From positions 1 to 10,039 of the forward strand of contig JBBITL010000120.1 of the NCBI GenBank assembly GCA_037440765.1: DNA of 10,039 nucleotides, given 5' to 3'. This document shows, piece after piece, positions 1 through 5,929 of this stretch. The first letter of the stretch is position 1, and the number at the start of each line of letters is the position of its first letter. The notes below the pieces were generated by a model. The model had not been told where the DNA came from. It made no database searches and saw only the letters and a list, made by a program, of their open reading frames with translations. The position numbers and the translations under genes are program-made. The stretch is from DTKY01 sp037440765 (GTDB lineage: Bacteria; Acidobacteriota; Terriglobia; Bryobacterales; Bryobacteraceae).

Positions 1-97
1 GAGTCATGCCGGCGATGCGGATGAACTCTTTGAAGTCCCGGGCAAGGAATTGCGGTCCGTTGTCGGAGATGATCCGCGGCCGGGCCTGCGGATTAGG
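1..97 (-). pseudogene. IS3-like transposase (DDE integrase core) fragment, running off the left edge
   Basis: Read on the minus strand, about 97 to 2, this stretch encodes RPRIISDNGPQFLARDF, followed by KEFIRIAGMT. This is the signature around the second catalytic Asp (the D of SDNGPQF) of rve/DDE integrase-core transposases of the IS3 type. Upstream in the same frame there is a stop codon at about 118-120, and the sequence beyond about position 97 no longer resembles a transposase. Only an internal piece is therefore present, with the rest of the core and the final catalytic Glu beyond the window if they exist. I read it as the broken end of an insertion sequence. The motif match is strong; the state of the rest of the element cannot be seen here. 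Confidence 0.7.
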
Positions 98-150
98 GCG
101 ATGTGCTCCCCCATCAGCTCGGCCAGGGAAGATGGGATCGCCGGACGGAT

Positions 151-560
151 ACTGATAGCACGCAGGCTTGGAACGGTGGATACCTTAGCGACGTCTATTG
201 GGCCGTGGCCGATACCTGTAGCCCTGCGCAGGCGATGATTGGACTGCCTCTGCACGAGACGTTTGGCACGTTGCAGAACCCTGGGGTTGTGTCTGGCTGG
301 CCGGACCCCAGCCGCAGGGAGCACCGACCTTCAACTACCCTCAAAACATGTAAATATTCCGGGACCACATCGGGGCTTGGGGCTCCTACAACCCAACTCC
401 TGTCTTCACGCCCTCGAACCCGCCGTTCACGCACAACACCCTGCTGAAATATGCCCCACAGACCTATCGAGTCGGAACGGACACGGTCGGCTCCGGGGGA
501 GGGACTCAGGTCTACTCTGGAACGATTGAATACTACCAGGATCACGGCAGGACACAATAG
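151..560 (+). pseudogene. Possible decayed coding sequence, unrecognised
   Basis: This otherwise gene-free stretch has protein-like composition in two successive plus-strand frames. The frame of position 151 reads through segments such as YLSDVYWAVADT and QAMIGLPLHETFGTL up to about 310. The frame of position 312 then continues with APTFNYPQNM, a TAA stop at 351-353, and an open run (HIGAWGSYNPTPVF, TVGSGGGTQVYSGTIEYYQ) to a TAG at 558-560. One gene that suffered a frameshift near 300-325 and a nonsense change at 351 would explain this. I do not recognise the family; the Gly/Tyr/Thr-rich tail suggests a secreted or repeat-type protein, which is a guess. No start codon with a ribosome site was found. 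It could also be chance open frame in GC-rich DNA. Confidence 0.3.
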
Positions 561-562
561 GA
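559..562 (+). promoter_or_regulatory. Ribosome binding site deciding the start of the HEAT-like gene
   Basis: AGGA lies 8 nt before the ATG at 571. It favours that start over the ATG at 451, which would add 40 residues of unlikely composition ahead of a clear signal peptide. Confidence 0.5.
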
Positions 563-570
563 CGGGCACC

Positions 571-1734
571 ATGAGGAGTATGAACAGAGGCTTGCTGAGA
601 CTCGCTGGTTTGTGCCTGGTTCTCCAGGGATCTCTGTGGGCCGGCCTCTCCGGCCCGCTGTCAGTCCGGACAGTCGGTGACCACGCGGACCTCATCGTGG
701 TCGCCTCGATCGAGGATGTTGCCAGCGCAACAAGGTCCGCCGTCGACATACGGTTAAGAATTGCCCGCACTATAAAGGGGGAGACGCCACCGTCGGTTCT
801 CACCGTGGAACTGAAACCTTCCCCGATGATGTCGATCAACGCGCAGAGACCAGAGGACGTGCTGCCTGGAAGCATGGTGGACACGGCGGGTATTTGGTTC
901 CTGCAGCGGCAGGGCGCTGGATTCCGGGTCTTGCCGCTGGCGACGGGTGACTTCGTTGACGACGAGGTGTTCCTGCGGCTCCGGTCACCTCAGATCCCAG
1001 AGCCGGCAGCCGTGATCCCGGATCTGCCTGCTGCCGGCGATCCCGTTCACCAGCGAGTCCTCGCGGCCCTGGTCGACATGTACCTCTCCACCCCGGAGCC
1101 GGCTGGCACGCTAAGAGATATGGTCGCGGCGAGCTTGGGCAAAGAGTGGCTCCAGGACTCGCTCGCGGCTGCGAGAGTTCTCCTTCGATCCGCATCAGCG
1201 CACCACCAGGTCCTGGGGTTGTTGACGATGCTGCGTTTGGGATCCGATGATGCTCTCCCCCTGCTTGCGGAAAGGGCAGCCGCGCTCCGGTCACACCGGA
1301 TGTTCCCCGCTATCACATTCGCACTGGGGACGGAGTATAGGCCGAACGGCGAGTCCTCCATCGCGCCATTGCTGCAACTCACTTCGATGCACCTGGGGGC
1401 TACTGATTTCGACGCAGCGGTGGCGTCCGCGCTGCGGAAAATTGGGACGAAGGCCATCGTGCCGGCCATGATCGAATTCCTGGACAGTCAAGACCCCACG
1501 GCTCAACTTCACGCAGCGCGCTTCTTGAGCGACTACGCGTTGTTTGCGGACGCCCACGGCAATGTCCCTGTACTGAAGCCAGGCCAAGGGCGAACCTTCG
1601 GACCGTGGCGGACTGAGGCCGTGCACGAATACACGCCAATCCGGGATTCCACTAAGACTCCCCAGGAGTACGCGGCCTTCTGGAAGGGTTGGTGGGCGGA
1701 GAACAGGGCCAAGCTCGGCTTCGCCGGCCGTTGA
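571..1734 (+). CDS. Exported HEAT-like repeat protein of unknown function
   Basis: The protein is 387 aa with an N-terminal signal peptide: charged MRSMNRGLLR, a hydrophobic core at about 9-20, and likely cleavage near the WAG at 23-25. Residues about 35-135 form a beta-rich stretch (DHADLIVVASIED, then a KGE turn, then IWFLQRQGAGFRVLPL). It recalls the small secreted domains placed before HEAT repeats in acidobacterial proteins. Residues about 160-325 are Leu/Ala-rich helices in pairs, the clearest around VASALRKIGTKAIVPAMIEF (about 284-303), consistent with HEAT-like repeats. The tail FWKGWWAENRAKLGF is Trp-rich. No catalytic motif was seen. The start at 571 is chosen from the signal peptide and ribosome site. 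It stands alone beside decayed mobile DNA, and its codons are less GC-biased than in the envelope genes, so acquisition by transfer is possible. Role unknown; a scaffold or binding protein in the periplasm is only an inference. Confidence 0.75.
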   Translation: MRSMNRGLLRLAGLCLVLQGSLWAGLSGPLSVRTVGDHADLIVVASIEDVASATRSAVDIRLRIARTIKGETPPSVLTVELKPSPMMSINAQRPEDVLPGSMVDTAGIWFLQRQGAGFRVLPLATGDFVDDEVFLRLRSPQIPEPAAVIPDLPAAGDPVHQRVLAALVDMYLSTPEPAGTLRDMVAASLGKEWLQDSLAAARVLLRSASAHHQVLGLLTMLRLGSDDALPLLAERAAALRSHRMFPAITFALGTEYRPNGESSIAPLLQLTSMHLGATDFDAAVASALRKIGTKAIVPAMIEFLDSQDPTAQLHAARFLSDYALFADAHGNVPVLKPGQGRTFGPWRTEAVHEYTPIRDSTKTPQEYAAFWKGWWAENRAKLGFAGR

Positions 1735-1796
1735 GGCGCTTCGGCTGTCCGCTCGCTCACGCTCGCGGTTCCGTGGGGCCGTGCACGGGGGGCCAC
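1735..1796. other. Convergent intergenic gap with repeat-like sequence, no clear terminator
   Basis: These 62 bp separate the stops of two convergent genes. They hold a GCTCGC direct repeat (1751-1756 and 1761-1766) inside CGCTCGCTCACGCTCGCGG, and a 10-bp palindrome CCGTGCACGG at 1779-1788. No T-run follows either, so an intrinsic terminator cannot be called. Confidence 0.4.
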
Positions 1797-2816
1797 TCAC
1801 CGCGGCATGTTGTAGAGGAAGACGAACTGGAGGCGGATGCTGTCGCCGCGGAAGTCGTCGGGCAGCGGAGGGAACGGATTGGTCGCGCTGATGCCCGCCA
1901 CCGCGGCGCGGTCCAGCGCCTCGGTGCCTGAAGCCGACGCGATCACCAGCCTGGGCACGGAGCCATCCTTGTTGATGATGAACTGGAGCACCACGCGCCC
2001 GCGGCGGCCCAGCCTGGCGCTTTCCGGAATCACCGCCATCCAGTTGCGCTTCACCGACGCCAGAATGCGGACCAGGTAGGGCTTGAAGTCCACTCCGCGC
2101 GGGTCGCTCAGCAGCTCCAGGCTGCTCCCGGTCCGGGTCGGGGAAGGGGCCGCCGGCCAGCCAGGATCGAAGGCGCCCGGGGCCGGGCCGAAGTCCTCCA
2201 CGACGAGAGGACTGGTCCCGCGGCCGCGCGCCAGGTCCCGAGCCAGTTCACCGACGGGGGCGCTCGGGGCCGGCAATGCTGCCGGAGGCTTCACCGCCCC
2301 CAGGCCAGCCTGCGAACCCGGAGGCTGGAGGGTTAGCTTGGGCTTCTCCACCGGCTGAATCTGAGGGGGCGGCAAGCGCACGCCCTCCGGCACTTCTCCG
2401 AAGGCCAGCAAGTCAGGGATGGACGCCTGGATCGGGGGAGGCTCGGGCAGGACAGCGACAACCGGCGGCGCGCCGGGCTTCTCCGCGGGCGGCGAAAAAA
2501 GGCGCGGCCGCGGCAGCAGACTCTCCAGGTTGAACTCCTTGCCAACCTTGCCCACGTTCGGGGCCGCCTGGGTCAGTTCCGAAGGCGGTGCGATCAGGGT
2601 GATCGGCTCCTTGAGATCGACCAGCACTCTGGTCACGTCCTGCACCGTCCCCCGACCCAGGGGCGTGAAGACCAGTAGCGCTGCCGCGAACAGGTGGAGC
2701 CCGACCGAAGCCAGTTGCGACCAGCGGGCGCGAGCCGCCGCCTCACGGGTCTGGCCGAGCGGCAGGAGGTTGATCTCCCCCCACACGGCCAGGTCCGGCT
2801 GGGCCTTCGTAGCCAT
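1797..2816 (-). CDS. TonB-like energy transducer / TonB C-terminal domain protein
   Basis: The protein is 339 aa. A short cytoplasmic head (1-34) is followed by one membrane segment at about 35-51 (LASVGLHLFAAALLVF), then a long Pro/Ala-rich periplasmic linker (about 70-235) and a C-terminal domain at about 246-339. That domain shows the TonB pattern: KPYLVRILASVKRNW, GRVVLQFIINKDGSVPRL, ALDRAAVAGI and NPFPPLP. TonB family proteins anchor in the inner membrane and pass proton-motive force from ExbB/ExbD to outer-membrane receptors; no exbB or exbD is in the window. Its ATG (2814-2816) follows the stop of the upstream dehydrogenase with no gap, and a GAGGGG ribosome site lies inside that gene's last codons, so it is the last gene of the lpx operon and probably translationally coupled. 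Whether it energises import or serves envelope assembly is open. Confidence 0.85.
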   Translation of the reverse strand: MATKAQPDLAVWGEINLLPLGQTREAAARARWSQLASVGLHLFAAALLVFTPLGRGTVQDVTRVLVDLKEPITLIAPPSELTQAAPNVGKVGKEFNLESLLPRPRLFSPPAEKPGAPPVVAVLPEPPPIQASIPDLLAFGEVPEGVRLPPPQIQPVEKPKLTLQPPGSQAGLGAVKPPAALPAPSAPVGELARDLARGRGTSPLVVEDFGPAPGAFDPGWPAAPSPTRTGSSLELLSDPRGVDFKPYLVRILASVKRNWMAVIPESARLGRRGRVVLQFIINKDGSVPRLVIASASGTEALDRAAVAGISATNPFPPLPDDFRGDSIRLQFVFLYNMPR

Positions 2817-3779
2817 CTACCCCCTCGAAGCCGCGGCCAGGGACTCCTTGACAATCCTGGAGTGCTCCTCGATCCTCGCTCCAATTGCGAGGGCGACCTC
2901 CAGCGCCCGGCAGGCATCTTCGCCGCTGACCCTTGGCGGCCGGCGCGTTTCGACACACTCGAAGAAGCTCTCCAACTCCAGACGCAAGGGTTCGTCCTTC
3001 TCCACCGGCAAAGGATTGGACGCGATACCCTGGCCGGGTGTTACGCAAAGCGAAAACAGGTCCTGCCGGGAATAGTCCACCGAAAGGTATTGATGCGGCT
3101 GGAAAAGCCTCAGCTTGCGCACCCGCTCTGTAGAGACGCGGCTGGCCGTCAGGTTCGCCACACAACCGCCGGGGAAGGCCAGCCGTACATTGGCGATGTC
3201 CACTTTGGGGCTCAGTATCGAGATCCCCGCGGCCCGGATCTCCTCCGGCATGGCGCCCACGAGCGACAGCACGATGTCGATATCGTGAATCATCAGGTCC
3301 AGCAGGACGTCCACGTCCAGGCTTCGGGGGGTGAAGGGGCTCAGCCGGTGGACCTCGAAGAACAGGGGAAGGCGAGCCACCTCCGCCAGGGCCCGGACGG
3401 CCGGGTTGAAACGTTCCAGGTGCCCCACCTGCAGTACACGGCCGCCGGACCTGGCGGTCTCGACCAGGCGGCGCGCTGAGGCGAGGTCGGGCGCGATGGG
3501 CTTCTCCACGAGGACGTCGATGCCGGCCTCAAGGAGCGCGCATGAGGTCTCCACGTGAGCCGTGGTGGGGACAGCCACTACGGCGGCGTCCACCAGGCCC
3601 CCCAGGGCGCGCAGGTCCTCGACGACCTCGCCGCCGTGTTCGGCCACGGCGGCCGCCGCGCGCGAGGAGTTGAGGTCATGGGCAGCCACCAGTTCGGCCC
3701 TCTCCGACTGCGCCACGACGCGCATGTGGCGCCGCCCGAACTCGCCCGTTCCCACCACGGCCACGCGAATCTTGTTCAC
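2817..3779 (-). CDS. Gfo/Idh/MocA-family NAD(P)-dependent sugar dehydrogenase, possible GnnA-type UDP-GlcNAc 3-dehydrogenase
   Basis: The protein is 320 aa, starting with GTG at 3777-3779, with GGAGG 11 nt upstream. The N-terminal Rossmann fold begins IRVAVVGTGEFGRRHMR (4-20). The family EKP motif is at 92-94 with the usual catalytic Lys93. VGHLERFNP (118-126) and DLMIHDIDIV (161-170) supply the other expected active-site positions, including H165. Length is normal for the family. These enzymes oxidise or reduce a sugar hydroxyl with NAD(P). It lies 6 bp after lpxI and directly before the tonB-like gene, within a lipid A operon. In Acidithiobacillus and Leptospira a related enzyme, GnnA, oxidises the 3-OH of UDP-GlcNAc so that GnnB can make the 3-amino sugar for amide-linked lipid A. 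The VGH.ERFNP motif and the neighbourhood fit that role, but gnnB is not visible. Family is near certain, substrate is inference. Confidence 0.9.
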   Translation of the reverse strand: MNKIRVAVVGTGEFGRRHMRVVAQSERAELVAAHDLNSSRAAAAVAEHGGEVVEDLRALGGLVDAAVVAVPTTAHVETSCALLEAGIDVLVEKPIAPDLASARRLVETARSGGRVLQVGHLERFNPAVRALAEVARLPLFFEVHRLSPFTPRSLDVDVLLDLMIHDIDIVLSLVGAMPEEIRAAGISILSPKVDIANVRLAFPGGCVANLTASRVSTERVRKLRLFQPHQYLSVDYSRQDLFSLCVTPGQGIASNPLPVEKDEPLRLELESFFECVETRRPPRVSGEDACRALEVALAIGARIEEHSRIVKESLAAASRG

Positions 3780-3785
3780 AGCCAG

Positions 3786-4598
3786 TCAGTCCTCCGGAGC
3801 GAAACCGACAACACAGATTCCAGCGGTGTCGGCCGCGGCCAGCATCTCCTCGCGGTCCAGCAGCAGTGTGCGCGCTGCGTCCACGCCAAGGGCGGTCGTG
3901 CCGGTTTCCCGCATCACTTCGATGGTGGACGGGCCGGCCACGGGCACGTCGAACAGGAGGTGCTTTCTGCGCCGCGAGACCTTCACCAGGCACAGGGGGC
4001 TACCGTTCACCAGTCCGGCGGCGCGCCGCAGCATGGCGTCGGTGCCCTCCATGGCCTCCACCGCCACGCAGGCGCGGCCGGCGATGGCCACGCTCTGGCC
4101 GATGTCGAAGCCCGCGAGCGCGGAGGCCACGCGGCGGCCGTACGCCATGCCGGCCTGTTCCTCGGCCGACGGCTTGCGCCGGCTGAGGCATCCGGCGTCC
4201 GCCACGAGGGGTTTCAGCAGCGCCGTGGAATCGGCCAGTTGGATGCCCTCATCGGCGAGGACCTTGGCCACGCCGCCGATCAGCGAGTCGGTGTTCTTCG
4301 TCGTCAGCGAGGCGAGCAGCTTCACCAGCCTCCAGTCGGGACGGATGGCGGAGAAGATCTGCGCGTGCCTGACCTGGCCCGCCATGATGACCTCCCGGAT
4401 TCCTTCCCGCTTCAGGATTTCGATCAGCCGGCTCAACTCTCCGAGCGAGATCCAGTAACAGCGGGAGGCCAGTGGTTCGATCTCCGGCGAGGCCTCTTCT
4501 TTGATGCCTACCGCCACCACCTCGTGGCCGAGCTTGCGGGCGGACTCCAGGGCCAGGATGGGGAAGCGGCCGTTGCCTGCGATAAGGGCGTATTTCAT
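3786..4598 (-). CDS. lpxI: UDP-2,3-diacylglucosamine pyrophosphatase LpxI
   Basis: The protein is 270 aa, the usual LpxI (DUF1009) length. LpxI hydrolyses UDP-2,3-diacylglucosamine to lipid X and UMP at the cytoplasmic face, replacing the LpxH of E. coli. Features seen: the N-terminal fold opening YALIAGNGRFPILALESA (3-20), an IMAGQVRHAQIF segment (71-82), LTTKNTDSLIGGVAKVLADE (98-117), the signature VAVEAMEGTDAMLRRAAGL (178-196), and FDVPVAGPSTIEVM (216-229). Asp217 in the last motif is my candidate for the metal-binding catalytic Asp known as D225 in the Caulobacter enzyme; this was aligned by eye. It starts at ATG 4596-4598, 28 bp after the lpxA stop with a hairpin between, and ends 6 bp before the dehydrogenase start. 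No lpxH-like gene appears in the window, consistent with LpxI doing this step. Confidence 0.94.
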   Translation of the reverse strand: MKYALIAGNGRFPILALESARKLGHEVVAVGIKEEASPEIEPLASRCYWISLGELSRLIEILKREGIREVIMAGQVRHAQIFSAIRPDWRLVKLLASLTTKNTDSLIGGVAKVLADEGIQLADSTALLKPLVADAGCLSRRKPSAEEQAGMAYGRRVASALAGFDIGQSVAIAGRACVAVEAMEGTDAMLRRAAGLVNGSPLCLVKVSRRRKHLLFDVPVAGPSTIEVMRETGTTALGVDAARTLLLDREEMLAAADTAGICVVGFAPED

Positions 4599-4606
4599 TC
4601 AGGCCC

Positions 4607-4626
4607 GGGCCGGGCGTGCCCGGCCC
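4607..4626. repeat. Perfect 9-bp-arm GC hairpin between lpxA and lpxI
   Basis: GGGCCGGGC (4607-4615) and GCCCGGCCC (4618-4626) are perfect inverted arms around a 2-nt centre. On the coding (minus) strand the hairpin starts directly after the lpxA stop. The stop itself lies in GTAGGGGCC, the usual edge of short GTAGGGGC-type palindromic repeats scattered in many GC-rich genomes. No T-tract follows, so it is more likely a mobile palindrome or RNA-stability hairpin than a terminator. Confidence 0.6.
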
Positions 4627-5403
4627 CTACTTTATTACGCCACGTCCGGAGGTCTGGATGAAAGCCAGAATCTCTTCGATTTCGGGCGTGGAGGGGATCT
4701 CGGCCCGGATGCGCTCGACGGCTTGGGCCGTGTTCAGGCCGGCGCGGGTCAGCAGCCGGAACGCCTTCTGGAGGCTGTCGATGGTCGCGGCGGGATAGGC
4801 GCGGCGCTCCAGACCGGTCCTGTTGGCGCCGAACACGCGTATGGGCCGTTCGCTGACAGTCATAGAGAAGGGGAGCACGTCCTGCGTGACGGCGCTGGCG
4901 GCGCCCACCATGGCGTGCCGGCCTATGCGGCAGAACTGGTGGACCCCGCTCAAGGCGGCGACAATTGCCCAGTCGCCCACGGTGACATGGCCGCCGATGG
5001 TGGCCCCGTTGGCCAGGATTACGTGGTTGCCGATTCGGGCGTCGTGCGCCACGTGCACGTAAGCCATCAGCAGGTTGTCGTCGCCGATCGACGTCAGCAG
5101 CCCCCCGCCCTCGGTGCCGCGGTGGATAGTGACGAACTCGCGGATTCTGTTGCGGCTCCCGATGCGGGTCTCGGCGCGCTCGCCTTTGTACTTGAGGTCC
5201 TGGTTGGCCACCCCGACCGTTGCATAGGGGAAGAAGACGTTGTCCTCGCCGATCCAGGTGGGGCCTTCGGCGAAGATGTGCGCCATCAGGCGGGTGCGTG
5301 CGCCGATCTCCACTTCCGGTCCTATGACACAGTAGGGACCGATGTCGGCGGATTCGGCGACGCGGGCCGCGGGGTCTACTATCGCGGTCGGGTGAATCGG
5401 CAT
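4627..5403 (-). CDS. lpxA: UDP-N-acetylglucosamine (or 3-amino analogue) acyltransferase LpxA
   Basis: The protein is 258 aa with a left-handed beta-helix of hexapeptide repeats from the start (IHPTAIVDPAARVAESADIG) to about residue 190, then a helical C-terminal domain. LpxA transfers a 3-hydroxyacyl chain from ACP to the 3-position of UDP-GlcNAc, the first step of lipid A synthesis. The catalytic His is H120 (VHVAHDARIGNHV), matching H125 of E. coli, and H139 in GGHVTVGD matches H144. The position corresponding to the E. coli acyl-chain ruler G173 is A168 (MVGAAS), suggesting a slightly shorter acyl pocket. NQDLKYKGE (67-75) is typical of LpxA. It starts at ATG 5401-5403, 6 bp after the fabZ stop, with no convincing Shine-Dalgarno, so it is probably coupled to fabZ translation. 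The fabZ-lpxA order is the common one in Gram-negatives. Confidence 0.97.
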   Translation of the reverse strand: MPIHPTAIVDPAARVAESADIGPYCVIGPEVEIGARTRLMAHIFAEGPTWIGEDNVFFPYATVGVANQDLKYKGERAETRIGSRNRIREFVTIHRGTEGGGLLTSIGDDNLLMAYVHVAHDARIGNHVILANGATIGGHVTVGDWAIVAALSGVHQFCRIGRHAMVGAASAVTQDVLPFSMTVSERPIRVFGANRTGLERRAYPAATIDSLQKAFRLLTRAGLNTAQAVERIRAEIPSTPEIEEILAFIQTSGRGVIK

Positions 5404-5409
5404 GGGGGG

Positions 5410-5862
5410 CTACCCGGCGGTCTTGCCGGGGCGGTCGGCCAGCTTGCACATCACCTCGACCTCGGCCACCACCACGCCGTCCACGGTGGCCGTGCCCAGC
5501 ATCTTGGCCACGCTGGCCTTCCTCTTGATCACCTTCATCTCGATGCGCAACTGGTCGCCCGGCAGCACGGGCTTCCGGAACCTGGCGTTGTCGACGCCCG
5601 CCAGCAGGGCCAGTTTGCTCGCGCGGTCCGGGATTCCCTTGAGAACCAGCACGCCTGCCACCTGGGCCATGGCCTCGACAATCAGCACGCCGGGCATAAC
5701 GGGGAAGTCCGGGAAGTGGCCCTGGAAGAAGGGCTCGTTCACGGTGACGTTCTTGATGCCCACGATGCGTTCCGGCTCCAGTTCCAGGATGCGGTCCACC
5801 AGGAGCATCGGATAGCGGTGCGGGAGAATCTGACAGATTTCATCTATGTCCAGGATCGGCAT
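5410..5862 (-). CDS. fabZ: 3-hydroxyacyl-ACP dehydratase FabZ
   Basis: The protein is 150 aa, a single hot-dog fold of normal length. FabZ dehydrates 3-hydroxyacyl-ACP to trans-2-enoyl-ACP in fatty-acid elongation and competes with LpxA for 3-hydroxyacyl-ACP. The signature ILPHRYPMLLVDRIL (12-26) is followed by FFQGHFPDFPVMPGVLIVEA (45-64), containing catalytic H49 and E63 (H54 and E68 in E. coli). A second helix-strand segment, VDNARFRKPVLPGDQL (about 90-105), completes the fold. It is the first gene of the minus-strand lipid A operon. The ATG is only 12 nt from a strong extended -10 element, which leaves no room for a ribosome site, so its transcript may be nearly leaderless. Confidence 0.97.
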   Translation of the reverse strand: MPILDIDEICQILPHRYPMLLVDRILELEPERIVGIKNVTVNEPFFQGHFPDFPVMPGVLIVEAMAQVAGVLVLKGIPDRASKLALLAGVDNARFRKPVLPGDQLRIEMKVIKRKASVAKMLGTATVDGVVVAEVEVMCKLADRPGKTAG

Positions 5863-5873
5863 GGAAACTGGTC

Positions 5874-5882
5874 ATTATAGCA
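5874..5882 (-). promoter_or_regulatory. Extended -10 promoter element for fabZ-lpxA-lpxI operon
   Basis: On the minus strand this reads TGCTATAAT, a perfect TATAAT with the TGN extension. No good -35 is present at 16-18 nt spacing (GGGATC or GGATCA), which is acceptable for an extended -10 promoter. The predicted start is at about 5867-5869, 5-7 nt before the fabZ ATG. There is no Shine-Dalgarno between. Confidence 0.6.
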
Positions 5883-5890
5883 GGCGACGG

Positions 5891-5929
5891 AGAGGTGATC
5901 CCGCCGGCCCTATGCGAGAATGGGCTTGA
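5891..5929 (+). promoter_or_regulatory. Possible leader minigene ahead of psd
   Basis: AGGTGATCC (5893-5901) is a 9-nt perfect complement to the 3' end of bacterial 16S rRNA. An ATG at 5912 opens a five-codon frame (M-R-E-W-A) whose TGA at 5927-5929 lies 2 nt before an in-frame psd ATG at 5932. Spacing from AGG to the ATG is about 16 nt, longer than optimal. This could be a translated leader with re-initiation, or coincidence. Confidence 0.25.

Noticed and set aside
451..570. Upstream ATG extension of the HEAT-like gene
   Set aside because: It would place 40 hydrophilic residues before a clear signal peptide, and the ribosome site points to 571.
768..780. TATAAAG-like sequence
   Set aside because: Lies inside the HEAT-like coding region with no matching -35 and no gene start downstream.
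1779..1788. CCGTGCACGG palindrome as a terminator
   Set aside because: Arms are only 5 bp with no loop or T-run, so it cannot be supported as a terminator; could be chance.
3555..4661. Plus-strand open frame opposite the dehydrogenase and lpxI
   Set aside because: Antisense shadow; Gly/His/Arg-rich and without domains.
4501..5880. Long plus-strand open frame opposite lpxI, lpxA and fabZ
   Set aside because: Low-information composition, crosses three real genes on the other strand.
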